Below are positions 31,855 through 43,551 of a DNA stretch of 64,000 nt, piece by piece. This stretch comes from Semisulcospira habei. Its lineage: Eukaryota > Mollusca > Gastropoda > Semisulcospiridae. Location: NCBI GenBank assembly GCA_036245525.1, contig BTPG01000008.1:25335199-25399198 (forward strand), written 5' to 3'. The position numbers were made by a program, and so were the translations under genes. Under the pieces are notes generated by a model. It worked only from the letters and a program-made list of their open reading frames with translations, was not told the origin of the DNA and did no database searches. Position 1 is the first letter of the stretch; the number at the start of each line of letters is the position of its first letter.

Positions 31855-32256
31855 GCTAGCCTGTAGACGGTTGTGTTCGTACATCGCTCTTCGAATCTTA
31901 CGGTGATGGATGGGACCGGTCGTATTGTGATTTTACCCTACTGTGCTGGCTTTGTTGGAGCTCAGACTCGCCTTGGGCTGTTTCGAACTTGGCTTGGGGC
32001 TCACTCGGATATTGACCGGTCGTCATGTGACTTTGCCATACTGTTTTGGACTTAGCGTGCCTGTGACTTGGAGCTCACTCGGATTGTGCGGGCTTGGAGC
32101 TCTCTCGTCTTGTGCCTGGTGCTGTTTCGAACTTGGACTGGGCGGCGTGGCTTGCACTTGTGGGCCTGTGACAGCTTGGACCTGGGTGGTGACTGTGAGT
32201 CCAGTGGCGCCTCAGGACGTCGCTTCAACTGGTGTGGGTTTGCTTCTTGCTCCGTC

Positions 32257-33177
32257 ATGGCCAGGTAAAATCTCGGTGAATGCCCTTGACCGGCGCTCAG
32301 TGGAAGGGAAGAGCGCCGGGCGTCGGCACGCTATGTGCACTCGTTTGAGTTCGTTCTGACCCTCGCGTGTGTGGAATTATTGGTGCGCGGCCTTGGTGGC
32401 CACGCTCACTCGTGCTTCATCATGGCCTCTATGTTGCAGTTACCAGGTTCGTACCTACATGCAATGTGGCGATTTTCAGTGGCCCTGTGATGAGCATGCA
32501 GTCTGCCTTCCCTGTTCTGGCTGTGAGTCAACGCATCCCTGTGCTGTATGCGCCCCCTGGCTGGAAGAGAGATGGTGCCAGCTGTGGGGATTCTACCGCC
32601 GTGAACGCCCGACACCTATCAGAGAGCGGCCCCCAGTTCCCGCTCACAGTGCCACGGATGGACCCAGTACAATTCCCTTGACCGTGATGAATCGGGCCAG
32701 TAGGACGAATAATGCGCAGAATACCGTGGATGGGGCTAACAGGTTGCCCTTGACCGTGACGAATTGGAACAGGTCAGATACCACAGCGCACATTACCGCG
32801 GATGGGGTTCTAAGTTACCCATGACATTGACGAAACGGACCAATCCTACTACTTCCGGGCAGAGGTCGGCACCCGAACATACGACGATCTTAGCCCCGGG
32901 TCAGACGGCGGAACGCAGACTTGACAGACAGGAGGTGTCACGCTCGGTGCTTTGGAAGAGAGACATGAGGCACACTCGCAACGGGACCCTGCCCCTACAG
33001 ACGACCGCACGGCTTCCCGTTTGCAGCTCAGTGAGGAGCGACCATGGCCAGAGAAGCTTCCTATGCGGATGGGCGCCGGCTCCCAACACAGGATAGACAG
33101 ACACGTACCGGCTGCTAACCTTACCAATTCCGGGCAGACGTTGGCACCCGAATTTACGACGATCTTAGCTCCGGGCC
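32257..33177 (+). pseudogene. DIRS-E gag start with putative intron and repeats
   Basis: ATG at 32257, donor GCCAG/GTAAAATC (intron 32265-32439, 175 bp), acceptor ATGTTGCAG. Splicing would give MASYQVRTYMQCGDFQWP, then DEHAVCLPCSGC, CAVCAPWLEERWCQLWGFYR. The cysteine pattern matches DIRS-D. From about 32640 the sequence becomes degenerate tandem repeats containing GACCGTGA-GAAT and CGACGATCTTAGC motifs. The LINE at 33178 ends it. Confidence 0.7.
32640..33177. repeat. Degenerate tandem repeats in DIRS-E gag
   Basis: Two repeat types. A unit of about 66 bp with CCTTGACCGTGA and ACCGTGGATGGGGC-like blocks lies at about 32675-32830. A longer unit with GGGCAGA-GTTGGCACCCGAA and CGACGATCTTAGC occurs at 32859-32900 and 33132-33177. 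Confidence 0.65.
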
Positions 33178-36100
33178 CTCGCGCTGGGACCATATGGCGT
33201 TGAGGCGCGTCCCCTGGGTGGTGGATAGGGGGTCCCTCGTGAGAGGGGTGCACTGAATGAAATAAGGTGCCGTGAACCAACATGGTCTAAGGGAAGGTGA
33301 CCCCGACAGAAAACCCCTGGTCCTCCTAGTAAGGGGGTTGGGCGTGGGGGTAGCTTCCCCACCCTGCAAAAAAGGAAATAGCTACAAAAACGCCGACGAA
33401 AAGACTAACAGTAATTCCTTTCCTGGAGGAGGAAGGTTCTTCTACCAGAAGACTTATGACGTCCTGTGGTGAAAGCCGGAAGTCTTCGGAAGCCACAGGA
33501 CCGAGCCGCCTCTCTCTATCCAGGGATACAACCATGGGCACATGGAACGTCAAGACCATGTACCAGAGCGGCAAGGCCGCGCAGATAGCAGCGGAAATGC
33601 AAAAGTAAACCTTTCCCTGCTAGGTATCAGTGAAGCCAGATGGACGCAGTCTGGCCAGAAAAGGCTGTTAAGTGGGGAGATGATTCTGCATTCAGGTCAT
33701 GAAGAGGAGAATGCCCCCCATACAGAAGGCGTAGCATTCATGCTGTCACCAGTGGCACAGAGAGCGCTGATGGGCTGGGAACCTCTTGGGCCAAGAATCA
33801 TCACAGCAGCCTTTAGAACCAAGAAAAAGCTCAAGCTGAACGTCATCCAGTGTTATGCGCCCACTAATGACAGGGACGAGGAAGAGAAACAAGAGTTCTA
33901 CGACCGACTCCAGAGTGCCTTGGACAAATGTGCGGAGCGAGACATCACCATCGTCATGGGCGATTTTAATGCCAAAATAGACCATATCTGCATTAGCAAG
34001 AAATTTAGAAGATCCCTTCAAGATGTTCGAGTGAGGAGGGAAGCAGATGTCGCCTCCGACCACCATCTGCTTACCTTAAGAATGAAGCTCAAGCTAAAAA
34101 AAAGCCGCACAGAGACAACAAGAAGACAGCGCTATAATGTAGGCCTCCTGAGAGAAACTGGAGTTAGAGAAGAGTTTAAACTGGTGCTGTCCAACCGGTT
34201 TCAAGCGCTACAGGAGCTAGTAAATGAGGAGGAGGCGGCCACCACAGAGCAGCAGTGGAAGGCAGTTAGAGAGGCGCTGAACTCAACCTGCAAAGACACT
34301 GTAGGGTTCAGGAAACACCATCACAAGGACTGGCTGTCGGCACAGACCTTGAAGAAGATAGAAGTGAGGAAGCAGAAGAAAGCAGTTGTCAACAACAGTC
34401 GCACGAGAGCAGCCAAAGTAAGGGCACAGGGGGAATACTCAGAAGCCAACCGCGAGGTGAAGAGGAGTATCAGGGCAGACAAGAGGGCCTACACAGACAG
34501 CCTGGCAGCAGAGGCAGAAAAGGCAGCAGGCAGCGGCAATATGAAACAGCTCTACGACATTACCAGAAGATTGTCAGGCAAGTATGGCCATACAGAAAGA
34601 CCAGTAAAAGACAAAGAAGGCAAGCCTATTGCAGACAGAGCAGACCAACTCGACAGATGGGCCGAGTATTTTGAAGAGTTACTGAACAGACCTAGCCCAC
34701 CCGACCCCCCAGACATCCAGTCGGCAGAGACCGACCTACCCATCAGCTGTGACAGACCCAGCCAAGAAGAGATCAGAAGAGCAGTGGCATTTTTGAAGAA
34801 TGGCAAAGCAGCAGGCCCAGATGGCACCCCAGCAGAGTCTCTGAAAGCAGACCTAGAGACAACAGTGGAGATGCTGTACCCACTGTTTGGAAAGATCTGG
34901 GAAGAGGAGGTGATGCCGGCTGACTGGAAGGAGGGGTACCTAATCAAGCTTCCCAAGAAAGGCGACCTCAGCAAGTGTTCCAACTACAGAGGAATCACCT
35001 TGCTGTCAGTACCAGGAAAGGTCTTCAACAGGATCATCCTGGAGAGAATGAAGAGCTCCGTTGACCCCCAGCTGAGAGACCAGCAAGCAGGATTCAGGAA
35101 GAACCGATCATGTACAGACCAGATCGCCACTCTCCGCATCATTGTGGAACAGTCTCTGGAGTAGAGCTCCCTGCTGTACGTCAACTTTGTGGATTATGAG
35201 AAAGCATTTGACAGTGTGGACCGAGAGACTCTGTGGAAACTCCTACGACACTACGGTGTACCCACAAAGCTCGTCCGCCTGATCAAGAGCAGCTACGATG
35301 GCATGACATGTCGCGTGATCCACGAAGGGCAGTTCACCAGGGAGCTCCAGGTCAGAACTGGTGTCAGGCAGGGGTGTCTGCTGTCTCCGTTCCTCTACCT
35401 ACTGGCCATAGACTGGGTCATGAAGATGACCACAGAGCACAGACGAAGTGGAATACAGTGGACACTGTGGACACAGCTTGACGACCTCGATTTTGCAGAC
35501 GACTTGGCATTACTGTCCCACACTCATCAACAAATGCAGGACAAGACCACGAGGCTTGCTGACATCTCGTCCCAAGTGGGCCTCACCATTCACAAACAGA
35601 AAACAAAGACAATGAGGCTGAACGCAACCAGGGAGGAACCAGTCTTGCTTGCTGGCACCCCGTTGGAGGAGGTGGAGTCCTTCACCTATCTCGGGAGCAT
35701 CATAGACAAAAAAGGCGGCACTGATGCAGATGTCAGAGCACGAATCGGTAAAGCCAGAGCAGCCTTTCTCCAGTTGAAAAAAGTGTGGAGTTCCAGAGAG
35801 CTGTCACAACACACCAAAGTCCGGATTTTCAACTCCAATGTAAAAGCAGTTCTCCTATATGGAGCAGAGACTTGGAGATTGACAAAAACCACAGTCAACA
35901 GAGTACAGACCTTCATGAACAGTTGCCTTAGAAGAATTTTGAAAATCCACTGGCCAGAGAAGATCAGCAACGTCAGACTCTGGGAGAGAACAGAGCGGAT
36001 AACAGCAGAGAATGAAATTGGGCGAAGAAGATGGGGATGGATCGGTCAAAGTCTGAGAAAGCCAGCTTCCAGTATCGCTAGGCAGGCATTGTCATGGAAC

Positions 36101-36282
36101 CCCCAGGGAAAGAGAAAAAGAGGTAGGCCGAGAAACTCCTGGCGTCGAGACCTCCAAGCAGACATCAAGAGACTGGGAACCACCTGGAGTAGAATTGAAG
36201 GAGAAGCACAGGACAGGAGTTGCTGGAGGTCTCTCGTCGACGGTCTATACCCGGGTAGGGGTGACAGGCGTAAGTAAGTAAG
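33178..36282 (+). mobile_element. Near full-length APE-type LINE (RTE-like) in DIRS-E
   Basis: A 3.1-kb insertion with the perfect 13-bp target duplication TTAGCTCCGGGCC (33165-33177 and 36283-36295). It has a 5' leader of about 350 bp, one long coding region and a TAAG-repeat 3' tail. Short leader, single ORF and a microsatellite tail fit the RTE group and relatives; that clade is inferred. The flanking motif is uninterrupted in the neighbouring gag repeat at about 32889, which supports the empty site. Confidence 0.92.
33534..36277 (+). pseudogene. LINE endonuclease-reverse transcriptase (frameshift, stop, deletion)
   Basis: Starts MGTWNVKTMYQSGKAAQIA, typical of an APE endonuclease start. 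The frame meets TAA at 33606 and continues one frame over (LSLLGISEARW, QCYAPTNDRDEEEKQEFYD, MGDFNAKI). After that a piece of the endonuclease is missing, with a jump to DVASDHHLL. RT motifs follow: NGKAAGPDGTPAESLK, LIKLPKKGDLSKCSNYRGIT, QAGFRKNRSCTDQI, an in-frame TAG at 35162-35164, VDYEKAFDSVDR, GVRQGCLLSPFLYLLAIDW and the catalytic DFADDLALLSH (about 35490). The C-terminal tail is WERTERITAENEIGRRRWGW. The element makes cDNA at the cut target in the nucleus; this copy cannot. Confidence 0.9.
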
Positions 36283-36769
36283 TTAGCTCCGGGCCAGATG
36301 GCGGAACGGTGTCACGCTCGGAGTGTCGGAAGACAGACACGAGGCGCACTCGTCGCCCTCCACCTCATGGGAAGACCTCTCGTCCCGCCGATCTACGATG
36401 CTGTCCAATCTCCTCCTCCGGTTCAAGGCATAGCTGCCAACCCTCCCGATTTTATCGGGAATTTCTCGATTTTTTTTCAATTCCCGATTCTCCGGTTTTT
36501 TGTACATTTCTCCCGATTTTCATATTTTCAAGCTTTGTTTTAAAATTCGTGGCATTTTGGCGTACCGCGCGGGGTCAAGCGCCTGTAGTTGAGAGCCTAC
36601 CGCTATACTGTACCGCTAAGCTTTCGGGGACCCACAGCCAGTCTTGATTACGCATGCGCGGCAAATTCCGTCCATTCTGTTTGTTCCGGTTCCTTCGAAT
36701 TTGCCCTCGAGCACATGCTCAACGATGTTCACAACTGGTCACAGAGTATTTTCGATTTTCAACAAAATC

Positions 36770-36961
36770 ATGCCTCCTAAGAAGCAGAAGTGTTTGGTGA
36801 AGTTCCATCCAGACTACAAGCGTTCCTTGCCTTACATCGACGAATCGAGAAAGGGGGAACACTTTGCCTTTTGTAAAATGTGCCGGGCGGACATAAACAT
36901 CGGTCACGGCGGCCAAAAAGACATCAGTCTGCACGAAAAACGTAAGAAACACCAAGTATAA
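36770..36961 (+). CDS. Short BED/TTF-like zinc-finger protein of the DNA transposon
   Basis: A 63-codon frame from MPPKKQKCLVKFHPDYKRSL through EHFAFCKMCRADINIGHGG to a histidine in ISLHEKRKKHQV. The C-x2-C and H-x5-H residues form a BED-like finger of the kind found at the N-terminus of cellular and transposon proteins. The basic start could act as a nuclear signal. The frame ends at 36961 where a longer transposase would be expected, so this is probably a truncated DNA-binding part. Copy 1 has the same start (about 10661) in broken form. Confidence 0.6.
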   Translation: MPPKKQKCLVKFHPDYKRSLPYIDESRKGEHFAFCKMCRADINIGHGGQKDISLHEKRKKHQV

Positions 36962-37507
36962 GTATAAGTAGCGAAGTATAATGAAGAAAAAATAAAGACT
37001 GTCTGTCGGTCAGACTGAATGATGAATTGAATAAACGAAGGAATACATGAAAAAGTAAGAGCATCTTGTGAAATAATTATGAAAGTGTGGAACACAAACC
37101 GAAAGAGACGAGAGAGAGAGAGAGGACTTGCTGTTGAGGCAAATCAGCACATCTCAGTCCTGAGGCTGCTGCAACCTTGCCCACCATCAAAGAGTAGATA
37201 ACTTGAATTTGTTCAAAGAGGCCTCCAAACTGCTTAGTCCAGGTCACCTGTCAGCCCACAGGTGGTTTTCTCTCATCTGGGCATGTGTCTACCTTGTCCA
37301 TTCACCTGTATTGCCTTTTAAACTCCCTACTGTCTGCACTGCGTACTCTGATATGATGTGTGCTAGAGGCTAGCTTATTAGGCCCATGTTAGTTATTAAC
37401 GATTTGACCGTGCGACATACATTCATGTTCTGTAGTGTTTTTTTTACAAGCATGCAGGCACGTCCTGAGAAGCCTGTGCTGTCGAACGTAAGCATGTACA
37501 ATCAATC

Positions 37508-37840
37508 TGCCTTCAAAATGCTGATTTTCGTTTCCATTGTCCTTGATTTAGTTTGTTCAGCTATGATTTTTTTGTGCTGATGTGAATGTAAAAAAACTTC
37601 AAACTGTAGGATACAAACTGGTCATTATTTTGATTTTTGCTTCAAGGAGAGGCCTCCAAACTGCCTTCAAAATGCTGATTTTTCGTTTCCATTGATTTAT
37701 TTTGTTCAGCCATGATTTTTTTGTGCTGATGTGAATGTAAATAACTTCAAACTAAAGGATACAAACTGGTTATTATTTTGAATTTTGCTTCAAGGAGAGG
37801 CCTCCAAACTGCCATCAAAATGCTGATTTTCGTTTACGAA
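37508..37840. repeat. Tandem repeat of about 160 bp in the DNA transposon
   Basis: Two full copies and a third start, each opening GCC-TCAAAATGCTGATTTT and including TTTTTTGTGCTGATGTGAAT and CTTCAAGGAGAGGCCTCCAA. Confidence 0.8.
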
Positions 37841-37967
37841 AGGGGGGCATAGCCCCCCTGCACCCCCCAGCGGGGCGCTGCCCCTGCACCCTGCCAGGGC
37901 CTAGGCGGCCCCTGGACCCCGGCCAGTCAGGATTTTTATTTCTCCAAAGTTGGCAGCTATGTCAAGG

Positions 37968-38690
37968 TTGCGACACGAACCTGGGCCTAGTGTATTCGTG
38001 CTGCGGTTATGCTGGTGGGCTGCCAGCGTCCTGACCTTCGACGGACCACCAACACGTTTGATGTCTACAGCCCGAGACCTCTTCTACCGCGCCTTGACGT
38101 TTTGCAGCAAGCCTGTGCCGCGAGAGATTCCCCACGTGGCTGTGGTACCTTCGATACGGTTGGACACTCGACCGGACGAGCCTGCGACTGGAGGGACGTG
38201 TCCTGGTTGGTTGTTGGACCGTTGATGCATCTTCCTTGGAGATTCGGCGATTCCACGGCGGTGATCTCTATTCTCCGGCTCTTCCCCTTCTTCCTTGACA
38301 CCGTTGTGGTTAGGGGTTACTGGACCAGGGTCGCTGATGAGGACCACCCCAGATCAACCGACTCAGGTACCGGCAGCCGAGTTTGTGCCAGACCTTCACG
38401 GCGTGGGAGTCTCACCGTGGGCGACAGGAACTCCTAGTCTTGGCCGACATCCCTACCGTCATCCCCCTGCTTCCAGGAACAGGGCGGGACCCGCCATCAC
38501 TCGCTTGCATCCTTCTGCGTTGCAGCCAGCTTCTCCACACCGGGTGGACACCATGGCCAGACATCTTCCAGAAGACTGAGACTGGGAGACTCCCATGATC
38601 GACCTTTCGCGATGAGGTGGAACCTCCTCTCCACGCGCAAGAAAAGCTCAAGCAACCACGACAGGCGCTGTACCAGGGACTTGGCGTGGC
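37968..38690 (+). pseudogene. DIRS-E residual region with RNase H/linker traces
   Basis: Only fragments are recognisable. QELLVLADIPTVIPL (about 38427-38471) and LLHTGWTPWPDIFQ (about 38529-38570) match the RNase H end in other copies. No RT motif is visible, so RT was deleted or has decayed beyond recognition. Confidence 0.5.
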
Positions 38691-39714
38691 GAGCCCTCAC
38701 CAGTAGAGGCTTGTCCAGGGCGGCGGTGGATGCTATCGTTTCGACAAGCAGACCCTCGACCAGACGAGTTCCGAGGGATGTGGTGAGCACTGGACGACGG
38801 CTGTCCACACGGATTGACGGTGCCCCAGCTGGCGGGGTTCTTCCTTCGCTCTTCACTACCAGCGTCTTCTGGCTCTATGCACCTTTCGGGGCTACTCGCC
38901 ATGATCGCCGACAACTACCGGCAAGGGGGCCGGCCCGATCCTGGTAGCTGCAAAGACCTCTCCGTTCTGATGGCCCACTTCGGTCTGCAATGCCCGGCCC
39001 TGCGTTCTCTGGTACCGAGATGGGATCTACCTTGGGTGCTTCCGTGGCTCAACTCAGACCGTTTTGAAGCTCTTCTGTTGGCGCGCATGCCGGACGTGAC
39101 GCTGAAGACGTGCTTCCTCTTGGCCCTCGCCACAGCTTCCAGGGTCGGTGAACTTCACGTGCTGTCGACACGCCCAGATTGCTTGCAGTTCCGGACGGAT
39201 GGCTCCGTGCAACTGCTTCCTGAACCGATCTTCTGGCCAAGACGTCGGTGCCTTTGCTTGCCCCACAGATGATGACTATTCTACACTTTCGAGAGACAGA
39301 CTTCACCCGGGAGACCAGACTACAGGATCGGGGAGAGCCTTACGTGTGTACCTGCGCCGGACCAAGCCGCTCCGCAGAGGACGCACCCGCCTGTTTCTCC
39401 CTCTGTCCCCAGGTAGACGTGACGTCTCAGCTCAGACCATCTCCTCCTGGCTCCGATGGGTGATTCGCTCTGCCTACTAGGATCTCGCCCCTGATGCAGC
39501 CAAATGTATGAACATCAGGGCACATGAGATCAGAACCATGGCCGCAAGTCTCGCATTCGACCGCAACTGCGCTGTCAAGGACATTGGGGTGGCCGTGGGA
39601 TGGCGATCTGAGACTACCTTGCCCTCTTCTACCTGAGGGACCTCTCCACCCAGCGGCATAACCTTTCGCTGGTGGGAGACTTCGCAGCAGCGCAACACTC
39701 CCTCCCGGCGCCAT
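38690..39714 (+). pseudogene. DIRS-E tyrosine recombinase
   Basis: Reads RALTSRGLSRAAVDAIVSTS, then MIADNYRQGGRPDPGSCKDL, LKTCFLLALATASRVGELHV with the first arginine (about 39125), VYLRRTKPLRRGRTRLFLPL, DVSAQTISSWLRWVIRSAY, a stop at 39478, then an AHEIRTMAASLAFDRNCAV block with HxxR. The tyrosine region follows in broken frame (FYLRDLSTQR, about 39629). Frameshifts at about 39240 and 39610 and the stop make it inactive. Confidence 0.8.
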
Positions 39715-39830
39715 AGGCGCCGTAGGTATTTTAGCTGGAATTATCGGGAGTTTTGCCTTGGGAGGGCGGGTCTGAGGGCCAGTGTCTTGGTTAGGGGCAC
39801 TATAGCGGCACCCACCTCCTCTTCGGGATT

Positions 39831-39848
39831 CTTCCTATTAGTAATAAC
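39831..39848 (+). repeat. DIRS-E internal complementary region, left piece
   Basis: CTTCCTATTAGTAATAAC: the start of the ICR, cut by the N-RAG-TP-like insertion. It continues at 44496. Confidence 0.75.
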
Positions 39849-40390
39849 CACGCCTTTACCATAGCTGACACTTAGTTCGCTTCCAGCTGCCAGAGAGATA
39901 AGGCGCCGCGAGGTCACATTCCACTCTCGCCCGCTCATTCTATTTATATCACACTTGGTACTGTGGGGTACGCACGGCTCTACAGTGTGGCTCTACAGTG
40001 TGACCGGTGCTCTGCCGCTATAACAACTACCTACTGGTTTGTATTCATAACACATCTCTGCCTAAAGTGACTGTTGTGGAAGCAACATCGTTCAAAAGTT
40101 GAAATTCTCACCTACACACTGATACCAAACATGACAACATTACGACTTGCACTTGTGTAGCAGTTTATGATGAAAATAAAGGGAACGCAAATTTGTTGAT
40201 TTATGATGTCGGTGTTTGTTGTAAAATTGACAAAGTTCCCACAGCCATAACACAAAGACGTAACTTTTCCCAACGATACACACTTGCATGCATAAGGGTC
40301 AGCATGCCTACAGTAAGTATCACTTACCGGATTTTCGTTCCATGGTGGGGGATGGAAGCAGGAGGGTAATTAATGAGGTCACTGACAGGT
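39849..40390 (+). repeat. N-RAG-TP-like left terminal inverted repeat
   Basis: Begins CACGCCTTTACC and includes GTTCGCTTCCAGCTGCCAGA and ATGCCTACAGTAAGTATCAC. It ends near CACTGACAGGT. The reverse complement is at 43955-44495. Confidence 0.88.
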
Positions 40391-40561
40391 GTCGACAGAC
40401 AATTTCCAGACATCCGCCTTAGTGTACACTCCCGGAATTGGGGAAAGAGAGGGCTTAGTTACACGGATACTATTGGAGGAGATAGCCACGTTTCTTTCTT
40501 GGGAAATAGTGTAACACTAACAGTCAACCTTGTAAATGTACTTTTGATTTAACTTTTGATC

Positions 40562-40954
40562 ATGATGGAATCTGATGAAACGCGTACAGTCTGTGTACAC
40601 ACAGGTGTGTTCCATGCAATGAGAGTAAATGCATTGTGCAGAATATGTGGCGAGAGATCACAAAAGAAACACAGTGATAAAAAGTCATTTCTTTGTATCA
40701 ATTATGAACACTTACTCCACAAGTGTTATGGAATTAATATCCAGGAAGACAAAGACATGATGCACTCAAAAACAATGTGTAGGAGTTGCTATAGTCGGAT
40801 GAAACGGATAGACTCGACTGAAACACGCGTGTCCGAGGAGACAACGCGAAATGCGGCGTCTGATATTGCCTCATCACTGAACACATTTGGACCATGTTCG
40901 ATCCAAATACGAGTGTTGAAGAATGTGTCGCGTGTGTTCACTTCATGCAGCTAG
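40562..40954 (+). pseudogene. N-RAG-TP-like transposase, N-terminal zinc region
   Basis: From ATG at 40562: HTGVFHAMRVNALCRICGER, then KSFLCINYEHLLHKCYGINI, then SKTMCRSCYSRMKRID. In RAG1 the same order occurs (LCRICG, a spacer with a conserved histidine/proline block, FCHNCW). A third pair, CVACVHF, followed by a basic stretch GGRPAKRGSRHGKKR, lies just downstream in the next frame and matches the place of the CDIC and basic segment in RAG1. A frameshift near 40890 separates them. The likely role is DNA binding by the transposase. Confidence 0.75.
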
Positions 40955-43285
40955 GTAAAGGAGGACGACCAGCAAAGCGGGGTTCGCGGCATGGAAAGAA
41001 ACGATCGTTTCAATCCGCGGAATGTGACACTCATAACACTGACACTAATAACAGCACTAATGAAGGTGATAGTGGTATACAAGTTTTCATTCCGCCGACG
41101 TCTACTCCCCGTAAAACGCCATGCACAGTCGATGCTCAAACGTCGCCGTTACAAAGAGTGTGGACCCCATCTCCACCAGCAAAGCAGACGCATGAAATAG
41201 CCATTTCACCCATTGAAAAAACGGGTGTCGATATAGCCACATCTCCGCATATCAAACGACCCAGCCTTCGACCTATCCAGGAACTGCAGATGCCACTGAC
41301 AAAGGAGGAAGAAAAATATCAGACGGCACTAAACCGCACAATGCTTAATGAATCAGCTGATGCCACAATTCGTTGCAAGACTGGAGGACAGCCTTTGTAT
41401 TTTATGCACATACCCAAACCAAGAAAACCAACAACAGTGGCATCATCGGCCGTAATACAAAGAAGGTCGAAGGTGCTAGCCCATGTTAGAGCGAATATAT
41501 CTGGTGGATCAGAGGTGGACGAAGCTGAACAAATAGCTGACGAGTTAAGACGAGAAAAAAATGAAAAAATGACTGCAATATTAGACAGAGCAGGCCATAG
41601 GCGATCCGTGTATGTCTGTAGAAAACAGGGTATTGCGCTGAGAACCAATCTAGGATTAAGCTGGTCCAAGTACAGAACATACAAACGCTTCATGAGAAGT
41701 ATTGGTGTCAACCTTGAAAGTGAAAGAAAAGAAAGGCAGGCCCAGAAGGAAGCACTCTGTGGCAGAGTGACCATTGAACAAAAGAATCTGACCTTTGAAA
41801 ACAAAGTCACGAACAAGAAGGAAAGCCAGAAAACGCCTGTCGCATACATAGAAGATCTCACACATTTTGTTCCTGAACTGTTTAACAAGTATGAAGCTGC
41901 AAATCTTCTTGAATGGCATGAACAAATACCAAAAGATGAAATTTGGATAAAACTAGGAGGAGATCATGGCGGTAACAGTTATAAAACAATGCTTCAAGTT
42001 GCTAATCTCCAAAACCCTAACTCTAAACACAATATGTTTTTGGTGTGTATGGCTAACTGTAAAGACAGTCATGAAAATCTTCAAACAATTTTGCAGCCTT
42101 TTAAAGAGCAGGTGTCAGTTCTCCAAACCATGAAATGGAAAGAAAAACAGATACGTGTATTTCTGTTTGGAGATTATGATTTTCTCCTCAAACTTTTTGG
42201 TCTCTCAGGAGCACAAGGGGTCCACCCTTGTCTCTGGTGCACAGCTTCGAAAAGTCAGCTACAAAGAGCTCCACATGAGCGAGTACAAGTGAAAAAAAGA
42301 ACTCTGAACAACATCAAGAGGGATTACAGGCGATACATTCGTGCAGGAGGAGACAAAAAGAATGCCAAGGGTTACAACAATGTTGTACATGAACCAATCT
42401 TTGATGTTGAGATTTCGCAAACGGCACCACCATACCTCCATCTTCTGTTAGGTATAGTAAAAAAACATCATTCCCTCCTTGAGCAAGAATGCCACGAACT
42501 TGATAAAGCCATTGCTGAAAGACTGGCCGAGGGAAAGGAGGCACATGATGAAAACACACCTTTTGAAAAGTACATTTCAGAAGTAAGAGTCATCAAAGAA
42601 CTGGAAAAAAGAAAACAGCTGACTGAGGGTATTGCAGTGTTGAGTGACAAGAGACACAATGAGAGTGCAAAGCATTTTGATGAATGACGTGAGCAGAAGA
42701 TGCAGCGGGTAGCAGAATTCGAGGACAAAATAGAAGCTCTGAGGGAAGAGACAAAGTTGCCATTTCTGTGCGGGCCTGTCACTTCTGGCCTTGACGAAGC
42801 ACTAAAGAGGAATAAGATATTCATGCAAGCATACCATGGCCGTTCGTTTGTTGGCAACCACTGCCACCGTTACTTGAAGTATGATGTGTTGACTGATGTT
42901 GGTGACAGTGTTATCAGCAATACCATGAAGCTGACAGATGATCCTAAACTTCATGCAGCAGTTCCGAATTCTGAACGACCTGTACTCACAAGTCCACACT
43001 AATGTTTCTCACAAACTGCCGGTGAAGAGCAGAAATGAATCAATGCAAGACATCAATGACAAGATTGCAAACTACATGCGTTTTTTTCGAAGTACTTTTC
43101 CAGCCAGTAGCATCATTCCGAAACAACACATCCTGGAATGTCACTGCATTGAATTTATGACAAAGTGGGGATTTGGTTTGGCGCTTCATGGTGAGCAGGG
43201 AGGTGAAGAGAGTCACGCTACCATTAACATTCTAAAGAGCAGGACATATGGCTTGCAGACAGAGGAGGAGAGGCCGAGCACATGA
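40894..43285 (+). pseudogene. N-RAG-TP-like transposase, central and C-terminal part
   Basis: Open from 40894 to 42687: a basic/serine linker, then LRTNLGLSWSKYRTYKRFMR, IWIKLGGDHGGNSYKTMLQV, QIRVFLFGDYDFLLKLFGLS, VHPCLWCTASKSQLQ and PPYLHLLLGIVKKHHSLLEQ. The aspartates in GGDHGG and GDYDF and the glutamate in HGEQGGEESHA (about 43185-43220) are candidate catalytic residues of a DDE enzyme; this is inference. A TGA at 42685 and a frameshift near 42957 break the protein. The core does not resemble the RAG1/Transib core closely enough for me to equate them. Confidence 0.72.
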
Positions 43286-43551
43286 CACTCGTGTCACCCG
43301 TCCTCCACTCCGTCATTCCTCCAGTAGTCAAACAGAAAAAAATTCTCGCATAGACGGCGCCGGAGTTGTGTATCTGTGAACAGAAACTCGGTATTCGGTT
43401 CTTATGTCTAGTGCGTCAGAAAATGTGTTAAACCTCAAGGTATGTTTAAAAACACTGTTGAATATTGTGACCTGTTATGGACTGATCGTATTTCGGGATG
43501 GCAATAGCAGTCTGTGGAGTACCGAAACGGCTGCGGGCTAGAAATGCCAGA

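Larger units (their letters stand above)
36429..37961 (+). mobile_element. BED-finger DNA transposon copy 2, non-autonomous
   Basis: 1.53 kb with inverted ends CATAGCTGCCAAC and a perfect 6-bp target duplication TCAAGG (36423-36428, 37962-37967). Subterminal CCCGATTTT-like repeats lie at the left; a GC-rich stretch with GGGGCGCTGCCCC and internal tandem repeats lies at the right. It carries only a short zinc-finger frame. Without a transposase domain the superfamily is unsettled: the finger resembles those of hAT-type proteins, but 6 bp is not the usual 8-bp hAT duplication. Confidence 0.85.

Noticed and set aside
41319..41925. Antisense frames opposite the N-RAG-TP-like transposase
   Set aside because: Hydrophobic shadows of the real + strand frame, with no recognisable domain.
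40894..42687. RAG1 catalytic core
   Set aside because: The transposase has GGDHGG and GDYDF-type motifs but I do not see the RAG1/Transib core order; only the N-terminal zinc region is RAG1-like.
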